From NCBI RefSeq assembly GCF_905171765.1, contig NC_053392.1, positions 32,728,192-32,792,191 on the forward strand: a stretch of DNA of 64,000 nucleotides. The letters run 5' to 3'. Under the pieces are notes generated by a model that did no database searches, was not told the DNA's origin, and saw only the letters and a list, made by a program, of their open reading frames with translations. Origin of the DNA: Bufo bufo. Its lineage: Eukaryota; Chordata; Amphibia; Anura; Bufonidae. Position numbers and translations under genes: made by a program. Below, piece after piece: positions 1 through 10,457 of the stretch (its first letter is position 1; every line of letters begins with the position of its first letter).

Positions 1-591
1 TCACATGATAGTGACATCATCACAGGTCCTTCTTAACCACTGCCTGTCAGGGCCGGTGCAAGGATTTTTGCCGCCCTAGGCAAGATAAAAATTGACGCCC
101 CCCCCCCCCCCTTATCAGATGATCTGCCCATATCATGTTCCACCCCTTTCTCAGCTTTTAAATTAACCCGTTAGTGACCAAGCCTGTTTGGGCCTTTATG
201 ACCAAGCGTTTTTCTTCCTTTTTTATGGTCTCGTTCCAAGAGCTATAACTTTTTTATTTTTTCATCTATATAGCTTTATGAGGGCTTGTTTTTTACGGGA
301 CAAGTTGTAGTTTTTAATGGCGCCATTTTGGGGTACACATAACTTTCTGATTAACTTTTATTAACTCTTTCTGGGAGGGAGATGGGGATAAATAGCAATA
401 TTGCCACTGCGTTTTTACATTATACATTTTTTGGCGTTCATTTTTCGGTAAAAATAACATAATATCTTTATTCTCTGGGTCAGTACGATTACAGTGATAC
501 TAAATACTTATAATTTTGTTTACGTTTTACTACTTTTTTTGCAATAAAACACCTTTTATTAACCAAAAAAAATGATTTTGCATTGCCACTT

Positions 592-760
592 CACAAGACT
601 AGAGTTGAGCGAACACCTGGATGTTCGGGTTCGAGAAGTTCGGCCAAACTTCCCGGAAATGTTCGGGTTCGGGATCCGAATCCGACCCGAAATTCGTCCC
701 GAACGCGAACCCCATTGAAGTCAATGGGGACCCAAACTTTTCGGCACTAAAAAGGCTGTA
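592..760. promoter_or_regulatory. Subterminal gttcg-motif array of hAT copy 1
   Basis: Between 608 and 710 the motif ttcggg/cccgaa and close variants recur many times on both strands. The opposite end (6645-6720) has the same motif density, as do the ends at 20800-20905 and 32648-32755. Short clustered motifs next to the inverted termini are the usual layout of transposase binding sites in hAT elements; binding itself is inferred. Confidence 0.5.
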
Positions 761-890
761 AAACAGCCCAGGAAAGAGCTAGACGGCTGCAAAAGGCAGC
801 AAAATGTAGGTAAATCACCTGCAAAGAAATGTGGATAGGGAAATGAATTAAAATAAAAATAAAATATATAAAAATAAACCAATATCAATT

Positions 891-2026
891 GGAGAGAGGT
901 CCCATAGCAGAGAATCTGGCTTCACGTCAGCAGAGAATCAGTCTTCATGCCATAGCAGAGAATCTGGCTTCAGGTCACCCACCACTGTAACAGTCCATTG
1001 TCATATATTTAGGCCCCGGCACCCAGGCAGAGGAGAGAGGTCCCGTAACAGAGAATCTGGCTTCATGTCAGCAGAGAATCAGTCTGCATGTCATAGCAGA
1101 GAATCAGGCTTTACGTCACCCAACACTGGAACAGTCCATTGTCAGATATTTAGGCCCAGGCACCCAGGCAGAGGAGAGAGGTCCCGTAACAGAGAATCTG
1201 GCTTCATGTCAGCAGAGAATCAGTCTGCATGTCATAGCAGAGAATCAGGCTTCACGTCACCCACCACTGGAACAGGCCACTGTCACATATTTAGGCCCAG
1301 GCACCCAGACAGAGGAGAGAGGTCCCGTAACAGAGAATCTGGCCTTATGTCAGCACAGAATCAGTCTTCATGTCATAGCAGAGAATCAGGCTTCACGTCA
1401 CCCACCACTGGAACAGGCCACTGTCACATATTTAGGCCCCGGCACCCAGACAGAGGAGAGAGGTCCCGTAACAGAGAATCTGGCTTCATGTCAGCACAGA
1501 ATCAGTCTTCATGTCATAGCAGAGAATCAGGCTTCACGTCACCCACCACTGGAACAGGCCACTGTCACATATTTAGGCCCAGGCACCCAGGCAGAGGAGA
1601 GAGGTCCCATAACAGAGATTCAGGCTTCATGTCAGCAGAGAATCAGTCTTCATGTCATAGCAGAGAATCAGGCTTCACGTCACCCACCACTGGAACAGTT
1701 CACTGTCACATATTTAGGCCCCGGCACCCAGACAGAGGAGAGAGGTCCCGTAACAGAGAATCTGGCTTCATGTCAGCACAGAATCAGTCTTCATGTCATA
1801 GCAGAGAATCAGGCTTCACGTCACCCACCACTGGAACAGGCCACTGTCACACATTTAGGCCCCAGCACCCAGACAGAGGAGAGAGGTCCCGTAACAGAGA
1901 ATCTGGCTTCATGTCAGCACAGAATCAGTCTTCATGTCATAGCAGAGAATCAGGCTTCACGTCACCCAACACTGGAACAGGCCACTGTCAGATATTTTTA
2001 GGCCCCGGCACCCAGACAGAGGAGAG
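891..2026. repeat. Tandem array, 141-bp unit, about 8 copies
   Basis: The phrase ggagagaggtccc.taacag recurs every 140-141 bases from 891 to about 2026. Each unit itself holds two related halves (cagagaatctggcttcatgtca and cagagaatcaggcttcacgtca type). Because the unit is 47 codons long, one plus-strand frame stays open for 353 codons. The array sits in the 3' flank of the minus-strand hAT transposase and has no other sign of being coding. It is best treated as a satellite-like expansion inside the transposon. Confidence 0.85.
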
Positions 2027-2143
2027 GTTCATTCAACTTTGGGTTGCCCCGCAATATAATGGTAAAATGAAAATAAAAATAGGATTGAATGAGAAAGTGC
2101 CCTGGAGTACAATAATATATTGTTAAGGGGAGGTAGTTAATGT

Positions 2144-3784
2144 CTAATCTGCACAAGGGATGGACAGGTCCTGTGGGATCCATGCCTGGTTCATTTTTAT
2201 GAACGTCAGCTTGTCCACATTGGCTGTAGACAGGCGGCTGCGTTTGTCTGTAATGACACCACCTGCCGTGCTGAATACACGTTCAGACAAAACGCTGGCC
2301 GCCGGGCAGGCCAGCACCTCCAAGGCATAAAAGGCTAGCTCTGGCCACGTGGACAATTTGGAGACCCAGAAGTTGAATGGGGCCGAACCATCAGTCAGTA
2401 CGTGGAGGGGTGTGCATAGGTACTGTTCCACCATGTTAGTGAATTGTTGCCTCCTGCTAACACGTTCCGTATCAGGTGGTGGTGCAGTTAGCTGTGGCGT
2501 GGTGACAAAACTTTTCCACATCTCTGCCATGCTAACCCTGCCCTCAGAGGAGCTGGCCGTGACACAGCTGCGTTGGCGACCTCTTGCTCCTCCTCTGCCT
2601 TCGCCTTGGGCTTCCACTGGTTCCCCTGTGACATTTGGGAATGCTCTCAGTAGCGCGTCTACCAACGTGCGCTTGTACTCGCGCATCTTCCTATCACGCT
2701 CCAGTGTAGGAAGTAAGGTCGGCACATTGTCTTTGTACCGGGGATCCAGCAGGGTGGCAACCCAGTAGTCCGCACACGTTAAAATGTGGGCAACTCTGCT
2801 GTCGTTGCGCAGGCACTGCAGCATGTAGTCGCTCATGTGTGCCAGGCTGCCCAGAGGTAAGGACAAGCAGTCCTCTGTGGGAGGCGTATCGTCATCGTCC
2901 TGTGTTTCCCCCCAGCCACGCACCAGTGATGGGCCCGAGCTGCTTTGGGTGCCACCCCGCTGTGAACATGCTTCATCCTCATCCTCCTCCACCTCATCCT
3001 CATCCTCGTCCTCCTCGTCCTCCAGTAGTGGGCCCTGTCTGGCCACATTTGTACCTGGCCTCTGGTGTTGCAAAAAACCTCCCTCTGAGTCACTTCGAAG
3101 AGACTGGCCTGAAAGTGCTAAAAATGACCCCTCTTCCTCCTCTTCCTCCTGGGCCACCTCCTCTTCCATCATCGCCCTAAGTGTTTTCTCAAGGAGACAT
3201 AGAAGTGGTATTGTAACGCTGATAACGGCGTCATCGCCACTGGCCATGTTGGTGGAGTACTCGAAACAGCGCAACAGGGCACACAGGTCTCGCATGGAGG
3301 CCCAGTCATTGGTGGTGAAGTGGTGCTGTTCCGCAGTGCGACTGACCCGTGGGTGCTGCAGCTGAAACTCCACTATGGCCTGCTGCTGCTCGCACAGTCT
3401 GTCCAGCATGTGCAAGGTGGAGTTCCACCTGGTGGGCACATCGCATATGAGGCGGTGAGCGGGAAGGCCGAAGTTACGCTGTAGCGCAGACAGACGAGCA
3501 GCGGCAGGGTGTGAACGCCGGAAGCGCGAACAGACGGCCCGCACTTTATGCAGCAGCTCTGACATGTCGGGGTAGTTGCGAATGAACTTCTGCACTACCA
3601 AATTCAGCACATGCGCCAGGCAAGGGATGTGCGTCAAACCGGCTAGTCCCAGAGCTGCAACGAGATTTCGCCCATTATCGCACACCACCAGGCCGGGCTT
3701 GAGGCTCACCGGCAGCAACCACTCGTCGGTCTGTTGTTCTATACCCCGCCACAACTCCTGTGCGGTGTGGGGCCTGTCCCCCAA
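2144..3784 (-). CDS. hAT transposase, C-terminal part (catalytic core and dimerisation domain)
   Basis: Encodes the second half of a hAT transposase (cut-and-paste DNA transposition in the nucleus). Seen: an RNase H-like segment near the start (VVCDNGRN, LAHVLNLVV, DVPTRWNSTLHML), an acidic low-complexity insertion around residues 205-275, and the C-terminal hAT dimerisation signature (WPELAFYALEVLACPAASVL, then SERVFSTAGG) around residues 465-520. The reading frame remains open upstream of 3784 through at least position 3870, with no stop, so the apparent start is not a real initiation site: this is the continuation of the 5573-3816 frame after a one-base frame change. Three partial relatives occur at 21991-23446, 33030-35478 and 32205-32330. 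Function of the family is well established; activity of this copy is unknown. Confidence 0.88.
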   Translation of the reverse strand: MGDRPHTAQELWRGIEQQTDEWLLPVSLKPGLVVCDNGRNLVAALGLAGLTHIPCLAHVLNLVVQKFIRNYPDMSELLHKVRAVCSRFRRSHPAAARLSALQRNFGLPAHRLICDVPTRWNSTLHMLDRLCEQQQAIVEFQLQHPRVSRTAEQHHFTTNDWASMRDLCALLRCFEYSTNMASGDDAVISVTIPLLCLLEKTLRAMMEEEVAQEEEEEEGSFLALSGQSLRSDSEGGFLQHQRPGTNVARQGPLLEDEEDEDEDEVEEDEDEACSQRGGTQSSSGPSLVRGWGETQDDDDTPPTEDCLSLPLGSLAHMSDYMLQCLRNDSRVAHILTCADYWVATLLDPRYKDNVPTLLPTLERDRKMREYKRTLVDALLRAFPNVTGEPVEAQGEGRGGARGRQRSCVTASSSEGRVSMAEMWKSFVTTPQLTAPPPDTERVSRRQQFTNMVEQYLCTPLHVLTDGSAPFNFWVSKLSTWPELAFYALEVLACPAASVLSERVFSTAGGVITDKRSRLSTANVDKLTFIKMNQAWIPQDLSIPCAD

Positions 3785-3815
3785 ACATATGAGTTTCAGA
3801 ACGGCCTGCTGACGT

Positions 3816-5573
3816 TTACCCCTGGCTGTGCTGAAGTTGGTGGTGAAGGTGTGGCTGACTGGATGAGCAGGTGGAAGAAGAGGAGGAGGAAGCTGAGTAG
3901 GAGGAGGAGGAGACAGGAGGCAAAGAATGTTGCCCTGCGATCCTTGGCGGCGGAAGGACGTGCGCCAAACAGCTCTCCGCCTGGGGCCCAGCCGCCACTA
4001 CATTTACCCAGTGTGCAGTTAGGGAGATATAGCGTCCCTGGCCGTGCTTACTGGTCCACGTATCTGTGGTTAGGTGGACCTTGCCACAGATGGCGTTGCG
4101 CAGTGCACACTTGATTTTATCGGACACTTGGTTGTGCAGGGAAGGCACGGCTCTCTTGGAGAAGTAGTGCCGGCTGGGAACAACATACTGTGGGACAGCA
4201 AGCGACATGAGCTGTTTGAAGCTGTCTGTGTCCACCAGCCTAAATGACAGCATTTCATAGGCCAGTAGTTTAGAAATGCTGGCATTCAGGGCCAGGGATC
4301 GAGGGTGGCTAGGTGGGAATTTACGCTTTCTCTCAAATGTTTGTGAGATGGAGAGCTGAACGCTGCCGTGTGACATGGTTAAGATGCTTGGTGACGCAAG
4401 TGGTGGTGTTGGTGGTACATCCCATGTTTGCTGGGCGGCAGGTGCCAACGTTCCTCCAGAGGCGGAGGAAGAGGCCGAGGCGGCGGCAGCAGCAGAAGAG
4501 GCCGAGGCGGCAGCAGCAGAAGAGGTAGCAGGGGGAGCCTGAGTGACTTCTTTGTTTTTAAGGTGTTTACTCCACTGCAGTTCATGCTTTGCATGCAGGT
4601 GCCTGGTCATGCAGGTTGTGCTAAGGTTCAGAACATTAATGCCTCGCTTCAGGCTCTGATGGCACAGCGTGCAAACCACTCGGGTCTTGTCGTCAGCACA
4701 TTGTTTAAAGAAGTGCCATGCCAGGGAACTCCTTGAAGCTGCCTTTGGGGTGCTCGGTCCCAGATGGCGGCGGTCAGTAGCAGGCGGAGTCTCTTGGTGG
4801 CGGGTGTTCTGATTTTGCCCACTGCTCCCTCTTTGTCTTTTGCTACGCTGTTGGCTCCGTCTCACCACTGCCTCTTCCTCCGAACTGTGAAAGTCAGTGG
4901 CACGACCTTCATTCCATGTGGGGTCTAGGACCTCATCGTCCCCTGCATCGTCTTCCACCCAGTCTTGATCCCTGACCTCCTGTTCAGTCTGCACACTGCA
5001 GAAAGACGCAGCAGTTGGCACCTGTGTTTCGTCATCATCAGAGACGTGCTGAGGTGGTATTCCCATGTCCTCATCATCAGGAAACATAAGTGGTTGTGCG
5101 TTAGTGCATTCTATCTCTTCCACCCCTGGGGAAGGGCTAGGTGGATGCCCTTGGGAAACCCTGGCAGCAGAGTCTTCAAACAGCATAAGAGACTGCTGCA
5201 TAACTTGAGGCTCAGACAGTTTCCCTGATATGCATGGGGGTGATGTGACAGACTGATGGGCTTGGTTTTCATGCGCCATCTGTGCGCTTTCTGCAGAAGA
5301 CTGGGTGGGAGATAATGTGAACGTGCTGGATGCACTGTCGGCCACCCAATTGACTAATGCCTGTACCTGCTCAGGCCTTACCATCCTTAGAACGGCATTG
5401 GGCCCCACCAAATATCCCTGTAAATTCTGGCGGCTACTGGGACCTGAGGTAGTTGGTTCACTAGGACGTGTGGCTGTGGCAGAACGGCCACGTCCTCTCC
5501 CAGCACCAGAGGGTCCACTAACACCACCACGACCATGTCCACGTCCGCGTCCCTTACTAGTTGTTTTCCTCAT
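3816..5573 (-). CDS. hAT transposase, N-terminal part with BED zinc finger
   Basis: First half of the same transposase. Seen: a Gly/Arg-rich N terminus (residues 1-35), an acidic middle, then a BED-type zinc finger near residues 285-335 (SSLAWHFFKQC, CTLC, and TRHLHAKHELQWSKHL supplying the Cys2-His2 ligands), a Ser/Ala-rich linker (about 345-370) and the start of the catalytic fold (LTTDTWTSKHGQGRYISLTAHW near 510-530). The frame runs out in a serine-codon tract and meets a stop at 3816; the downstream half continues in another frame. The ATG at 5573 is preferred because the related copies at 21991 and 39992 start at the same place with the same Arg/Gly-rich sequence. BED fingers bind DNA, here presumably the element ends. 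Confidence 0.88.
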   Translation of the reverse strand: MRKTTSKGRGRGHGRGGVSGPSGAGRGRGRSATATRPSEPTTSGPSSRQNLQGYLVGPNAVLRMVRPEQVQALVNWVADSASSTFTLSPTQSSAESAQMAHENQAHQSVTSPPCISGKLSEPQVMQQSLMLFEDSAARVSQGHPPSPSPGVEEIECTNAQPLMFPDDEDMGIPPQHVSDDDETQVPTAASFCSVQTEQEVRDQDWVEDDAGDDEVLDPTWNEGRATDFHSSEEEAVVRRSQQRSKRQRGSSGQNQNTRHQETPPATDRRHLGPSTPKAASRSSLAWHFFKQCADDKTRVVCTLCHQSLKRGINVLNLSTTCMTRHLHAKHELQWSKHLKNKEVTQAPPATSSAAAASASSAAAAASASSSASGGTLAPAAQQTWDVPPTPPLASPSILTMSHGSVQLSISQTFERKRKFPPSHPRSLALNASISKLLAYEMLSFRLVDTDSFKQLMSLAVPQYVVPSRHYFSKRAVPSLHNQVSDKIKCALRNAICGKVHLTTDTWTSKHGQGRYISLTAHWVNVVAAGPQAESCLAHVLPPPRIAGQHSLPPVSSSSYSASSSSSSTCSSSQPHLHHQLQHSQG

Positions 5574-7599
5574 TGTTACCGTTCACCACAATAAGAAAAA
5601 TATTATTCGGGCCAATGTATTGAATTAAAATTCAGGCCTTTTTTTACAGACACCTAACACTGTCTGGCTATCTATTTAGCTACCGTATTACACTAATAAA
5701 GGCACACAAGTAATGACAGATTTGGTTGAATATAAATGTGAGGCCTATTTTTTACGCGCTGTGTGACAGATATACCTTTAATCACAGAATTAGACTTGTA
5801 TCTGCACGGTAGCGTGTGTCTTAGGTTTTTCTGAATGACACTATCAGCACCTTGAATCTAAGATATCCTTTTTGGGATAGATTTAAAGTAGGCCTGATAT
5901 AGCAGAAACTACTAATTTTGAGAATGGCAAATTTGGGAATTGTTTTTCAACCCAGAACAAAAACTGTGCTTTTACGGTTACTAAATATAACTTGACCAGC
6001 TAAAACTGTACTGATTTGGAGGAATAGAAATGTCAGGTCTATTTTTTAGGCGCTGGGTGACAGGCTCAACTTGCCCCTGATGTAGTATATGGCCAAAAAA
6101 TAACCACACTATTGATGGTTAAATGCACTTGGGTGACACAGGCTCAGCCTGCACCTGATGTAGTATATGGCCAAAAAATAACCACACTATTGATGGTTAA
6201 ATGCACTTGGTGGTAGCTTGTGCTGGCGCACCACAAGCCACAAAATGGCCGCCGATCACCCCAGAAAAAAGTGATATAAAAACGCTCTGGGCAGCCTAAA
6301 AAAAGTGAGCAATTCAATATCAGCACTTCAATGATCCACAGCTGGAGATCGATCACAGAATGAAGTCTTTTGGAGGAGTTAATCACTGCCTAATCTCGCC
6401 CTAACTTCGCAGCAGCAACCTCTCCCTATGCTTGAATCAGCAGAGTGACGTGCAGCGCTACGTGACCCAAGCTTATATAGAGGCTGGGTCACATGCTGCA
6501 CTGGCCAATCACAGCCATGCCAATAGTAGGCATGGCTGTGATGGCCTCTTGGGGCAAGTAGTATGACGCTTGTTGATTGGCTGCTTTGCAGCCTTTCAAA
6601 AAGCGCCAAGAAAGCGCCGAACACCGAACCCAGACTTTTACGAAAATGTTCGTGTTCGGGTCCGTGTCACGGACACCCCAAAATTCGGTACGAACCCGAA
6701 CTATACAGTTCGGGTTCGCAGATCCCTACACAAGTCCCATAACTTTTTTTATTTTTTTTATAAGGAATTGTGTGAGGGCTTGATTTTTGAAAGACGACTT
6801 GTATTTTTCATTGGTATGATTTTGAAGTAAATGCCGCTTTTTGATCGCTTGTTATTACGTTTTTTTTCGGTGGAAACTAAGAATAAATTCGAAATTCTGT
6901 CTTTTTTTTTATTTTATTTTTTTACGGCGTTCACCATAGGGGATAATTTATGTAATATTTATGTAGTATGGGTCGTTACGGACGCGGCAATACCAAACAT
7001 ATGGGGGATATTTTCTTTTTGCAATTTTTTACATTGAAAAAAATATTTTCAATGGAAAAAAAAGCAGATTTTTTTATTTTATGGAATTTTTTTTATTTAA
7101 TAAATGTGTATTTTTTTCTATTTTTTTTACTACTTAATAGTCCCACAAGGGGACTATAATATACAGTATTTTGATTGCTTTTAAAATGTAATGCATTATC
7201 TCTATAATGCATTGCATTTCAATAGCAATGCTATTCAAACATTGACCAGCAGGCTGCGCCAGAGAGGCACAGCCTGCTGGAGGTAACGGAAGACAGGCTC
7301 GGGGCCCTGATCGGAAGCAAGGTAAGCTTCCCAACACATCAGCACCCCGCGATTGCATTTTCGGGGTGCTGATGGGAGACAGAGGGAGACCGCTCCCTCT
7401 GTCACCACTTTACATGCAGCGGGCATCATTGCGCCCGGCATGTAAAGGGTTAAACATGTGAGAGCCAGGTCCGCGCTCCCCGCTGCACGGGGGAGCCGTG
7501 CAGCGCTTAAACTGGCCCGCCGTAAAAACGCGGCGGCCCAGCCTAAGGCCCCTTAGTGACCGCCGTAAAAACATGTATGGGTGGTCACTAAGGGGTTAA

Positions 7600-7845
7600 A
7601 AGAACTGCTATGTTTCCCTTAGGGAATCCAGCTTCTTGTAGCCGTCTCTTTTTGCGGAACGGAATTGCGGACCCCTCACATTTCTATGGGGCCGCACAAC
7701 GTGCGGCCCCGATCCGGAACTGCAGACACAGTTCCGCAATTCCGATCCTGAAAAAAATAGAACATGTCCTATTCTTGTCTGCAATAGTGCCGGCAATGTG
7801 CGGTCCGCAAACGGATGTGTGAATGTACCCTAAATGTGAGGTAAA
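7600..7845. repeat. MITE-like inverted-repeat fragment
   Basis: Between the TTAA element and the C-rich array lies a GC-rich stretch with internal inverted segments (gcggaacggaattgcgg versus ccgcaattccg) and the edge phrase gtgtgaatgtaccct, similar to the Harbinger-like elements at 9935 and 51343. Ends and duplication could not be fixed. Confidence 0.35.
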
Positions 7846-7974
7846 TTAGTCTCCAATGTAGTATTAATACCTAAACAATTACATAATAAACATATTGCAT
7901 TGTCTACTTACCACCAGGAGAATAAGATGATCTGGACTCTGGATCTTGGTCTGGCTCTGGGGACTCCCTTGTCA

Positions 7975-8330
7975 CTCTCTTCCCCCCCCCCTCCCTCCCT
8001 CCTTTGTCACTCCCCCCCCCTCCCTTGTCACTCTCATTATTTCCACCCCCCCTCCCTTGTCACTCTCATTATTCTCCCCCCTCCCTTGTCACTCTCATTA
8101 TTCCCCCCCCCTCCCTTGTCACTCATTATTTTCACCCCCCCCCTACCCCCTTCTCACTCATTATTTCCACCCCCCGTCCCCCTTGTCACTCATTATTTCC
8201 ACCCCCCTTCCCCTTGTCACTCATTATTTCCACCCCCCCCTTGTCACTCATTATTTCCAACCCCCCTCCCCCCTTGTCACTCATTATTTCCACCCCCCCT
8301 CCCCCCTTCTCACTCTCTTTTCCCCCACCT
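7975..8330. repeat. C-rich minisatellite, unit about 30 bp
   Basis: About ten copies of a unit built on cttgtcactcattatttccac plus a variable C-run lie between 7975 and 8330. Open frames across it are composition artefacts. A run of 14 C near 101-114 at the opposite end of the outer hAT element has a related composition. Confidence 0.85.
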
Positions 8331-8332
8331 CT

Positions 8333-8461
8333 AATGTAGCGTGGCCGAGCTCTGTTCGATCCGCGGTACACTTAGTGAGCACTTCCTGTCAGTCCGGCCG
8401 GGTACAGGAAACAAAAGCTCCTGTACCGCGGATCGAACAGAGCTCGGCCACGCTACATTAA
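8333..8461. repeat. Short inverted repeat, arms about 40 bp
   Basis: The arm taatgtagcgtggccgagct (from 8333) and its inverse agctcggccacgctacatta (to 8460) extend over about 40 bases each, separated by a loop of roughly 45. It would form a strong hairpin. It lies inside the outer hAT element's right flank. Confidence 0.7.
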
Positions 8462-8846
8462 CAACAGCACAGAGCACAGATTCTTTAGAGCGGCAAGCGC
8501 TCAGCCTCAGCCGCTCAGGCGCCTCCGGCTGTCCCGAACTTATATAAGCAATTTTTTTTATTTTTTGACGCAACGGGCGCCGGGCACCCCCTGCTGCATG
8601 GCGCCCTAGGCGACTGCCTAAGTCGCCTTACTGGTGGCGCCGGCCCTGCTGCCTGTTTTACTGGTCACATGACCTGTGATGTGACCATAGCTCCTTCAGC
8701 TCTTCCAGTGCATTAGATTCCAATGTATTGCCATCCTGAGGACGGCAATACAGTTGTATCTGGCTGGCAGGCAGGACATTCGGGGCCTGGGACAAAGCAT
8801 CAGGTGCCCAGGCCCTGAACGTTTTAACCTAGCAAAGCCCCTGGGT

Positions 8847-9934
8847 TACATGCTGGTGTAGTATTGCCAGGGGATATTTCAGTGGGGAAATAATTCACAT
8901 CCGGCAATTAGTAGGAAAAATAAATCTCACTGATTAATCTCAAGAGTTAACTTTTTTCTAGGAATAAAATGATTGATAAAGGTCGGGGCATAATACCAGG
9001 AAACACGCTGAAGACAAGGTTCTCGTCGAGCGCTCAGGGTTTTATTTGTGCCATTGTTGTCACACTTGTATAGCTAGGGGAATGAAGCCAGATGAAAGGA
9101 GAAATGTAATGATGGTATTATTAGGACTTTGTATTACCTCCTATAGCAGAAACGTGTTACAGCATTGCAGGCTTTGGTGGCTCAAATCTCCCTGCTCAAA
9201 TTTCCTGCTTCTTCACTGTCTGTATAGAGCTTACATTAGTGTTCTAGCTGGATTTACACTACCTGATCGTCGAACGCTCGTTCTGCAGATTACCTGATGA
9301 ATGCGCAAAATGCTCGTTCAACGAGTGAAATAGTCTTTTCTGCAGATACCTTAATCTTGGTTTCAGGTCATCAGATCGTGTGAAGACTGATCTGCTGTCC
9401 AGAAACAATGAATTTGTGTGAGGTTCATTGATGGCAGTAGCCATCGCTCATCCTAGTACAGTAGAGGGGATCGTCATATGTAAATGCAGAGCTTCAATTC
9501 CACTGAGGAGCAGGCAGTTGTTGGAAAGGAAGGCATCCTTCTCAATAATCGCATGCTCCATCAGGCTGCGTAAAGCCAGTATTACATTCCGAGAGGTGTA
9601 GACTTTAACATTAGATACCAAATTTGGTGGGATTTGTCAAAATGTTTTGAGGGTTTGTCTACTGATGCCAAAGTCCTCTGCCTGTGAAAAGAAGGATCAG
9701 AGAGAATGGATTTGTACCTGTCAGATCAGAAGGAGGTACAGAACTGAGAGTGCAGCTCTGGAGTGTAACAAGATAAGTAAAGTATTTACAATGTGACTGT
9801 AAACTACTTTAGATCAGCACAATATTATTCGGTGGTGACTTATGGACATACACATATCAAAATGTATCGTAATGATTTTTCAACCAAGTACCTCTTGATC
9901 ATTGTCACACGATGACACTTTTTAATAAAGATTA
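8847..9934. other. OR duplication unit A, upstream block
   Basis: The sequence beginning ttacatgctggtgtagtatt matches the block starting at 45886. Further matches are 9625-9845 against 51019-51230 (for example ttggatttgtacctgtcaga in both). This is non-coding sequence upstream of the OR gene, duplicated together with it. The homology starts abruptly at the same phrase at 8847, 45886 and 54497. No gene was recognised in it. Confidence 0.7.
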
Positions 9935-10457
9935 GGGAACTTTCACACTTGGGGCAAATGATTCCGGCAGGCAGTTCCATCGTCGGAACTGCCTGCCGGA
10001 TCCGGACGCAAACGGATGGCGTTTGTCAGACGGATCCAGATGCAGATCCATCGTGACAACTGCATTGAAATGCCGGATCCATCTCTCCGGTGTCATCAGG
10101 AAAAACGGATCGGGTATTTTATTTTATTTTTTGCATTTTTAAAGGTCTGCGTATGGGCAGGCCGGAAATCCAGATCCGTTTTGCCGATACACTTGGGGCC
10201 AGATCCGGCAATAATGCATTTCAATGAAATTAATGCCAGATCCGGCATTCCGGTAAGTGTTCAGGATTTTTGGCCGGAGAGAAAACTGCAGCATGCTCCG
10301 GCCAAAAAAACATAAGAGGGACTGAACTGATGCATCCTGAACGGATTGCTCTCCATTCAGAATGCATTAGGATAAAACTGATCAGTTTTTTTCCGGTATT
10401 GAGCCCCTAGGACGGAACTCAATGCCGGAAAAGAAAAACGCTAGTGTGAAAGTACCC
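9935..10457. mobile_element. Harbinger-like MITE (TTA duplication)
   Basis: Seen: TTA at 9932-9934 and 10458-10460 flanks inverted ends gggaactttcacac and gtgtgaaagtaccc. The interior is rich in ccggatc motifs on both strands. The same terminal pattern (ctctttcacac near the edge) recurs at 18020, 45432 and 51343. Three-base TTA/TAA duplications are characteristic of PIF/Harbinger transposons. It has no coding capacity. Confidence 0.75.

Larger units (their letters stand above)
600..6728 (-). mobile_element. BED-finger hAT transposon, near-complete copy (hAT copy 1)
   Basis: Seen: the ends read tagagttgagcgaac on the left and, inverted, tagggatctgcgaac on the right. Flanking 8-mers are cacaagac (592-599) and cacaagtc (6729-6736), a 7/8 match, as expected for an aged hAT duplication. 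Both subterminal regions are packed with gttcgggttcg-type motifs, likely transposase binding sites (inference). The transposase lies on the minus strand in two pieces, 5573-3816 and 3784-2144. The 3' flank of the gene holds a 141-bp tandem array (891-2026). The 5' flank (5600-6600) holds shared non-coding sequence found again at 20800-21300 and 45100-45420. Confidence 0.85.
167..7595. mobile_element. AT-rich TTAA-target DNA transposon (piggyBac- or Kolobok-type), interrupted by a hAT
   Basis: Seen: TTAA at 163-166 and 7596-7599 flanks inverted ends cccgttagtgacca and tggtcactaagggg (one mismatch). The interior, after removal of the hAT at 600-6728, is T-rich and carries phrases (agggcttgtttttt, acaagttgta, aatggc.ccatttt) that recur near 12270-12330, 12570-12650 and 20155-20215, so this is a repeated family. 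No transposase is visible in its own sequence, so it is non-autonomous. TTAA targets are used by piggyBac and Kolobok transposons; I cannot separate these from ends alone. Confidence 0.7.
48..8648. mobile_element. Outer hAT-type transposon (non-autonomous or gutted), containing nested elements
   Basis: Seen: the left end reads cagggccggtgca and the right end is its imperfect inverse (tggcgccggccctg), and both ends are bordered by the same 8 bases, ctgcctgt (40-47 and 8649-8656). Known: 8-bp duplications and CAGGG-type ends are typical of hAT transposons. Both edges also carry a related motif, gccctaggc, near 76 and 8604. No transposase belonging to this outer element was recognised; its own sequence appears limited to about 48-166 and 7600-8648, C-rich and with simple repeats. 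The rest of the interval is later insertions. Superfamily assignment is an inference from ends and duplication. Confidence 0.8.

Noticed and set aside
1065..2126. A 353-codon plus-strand frame made of 47-residue repeats.
   Set aside because: It is the translation of a 141-bp tandem array inside a hAT flank, with no domain and no independent start context.
2835..3365. Plus-strand Ser-rich frame opposite the hAT transposase.
   Set aside because: Antisense reading of the acidic Glu-codon tract of the transposase.
7900..8461. Overlapping Pro/Ser/His-rich frames of 110-170 codons.
   Set aside because: Composition artefact of a C-rich minisatellite; three frames are open at once.
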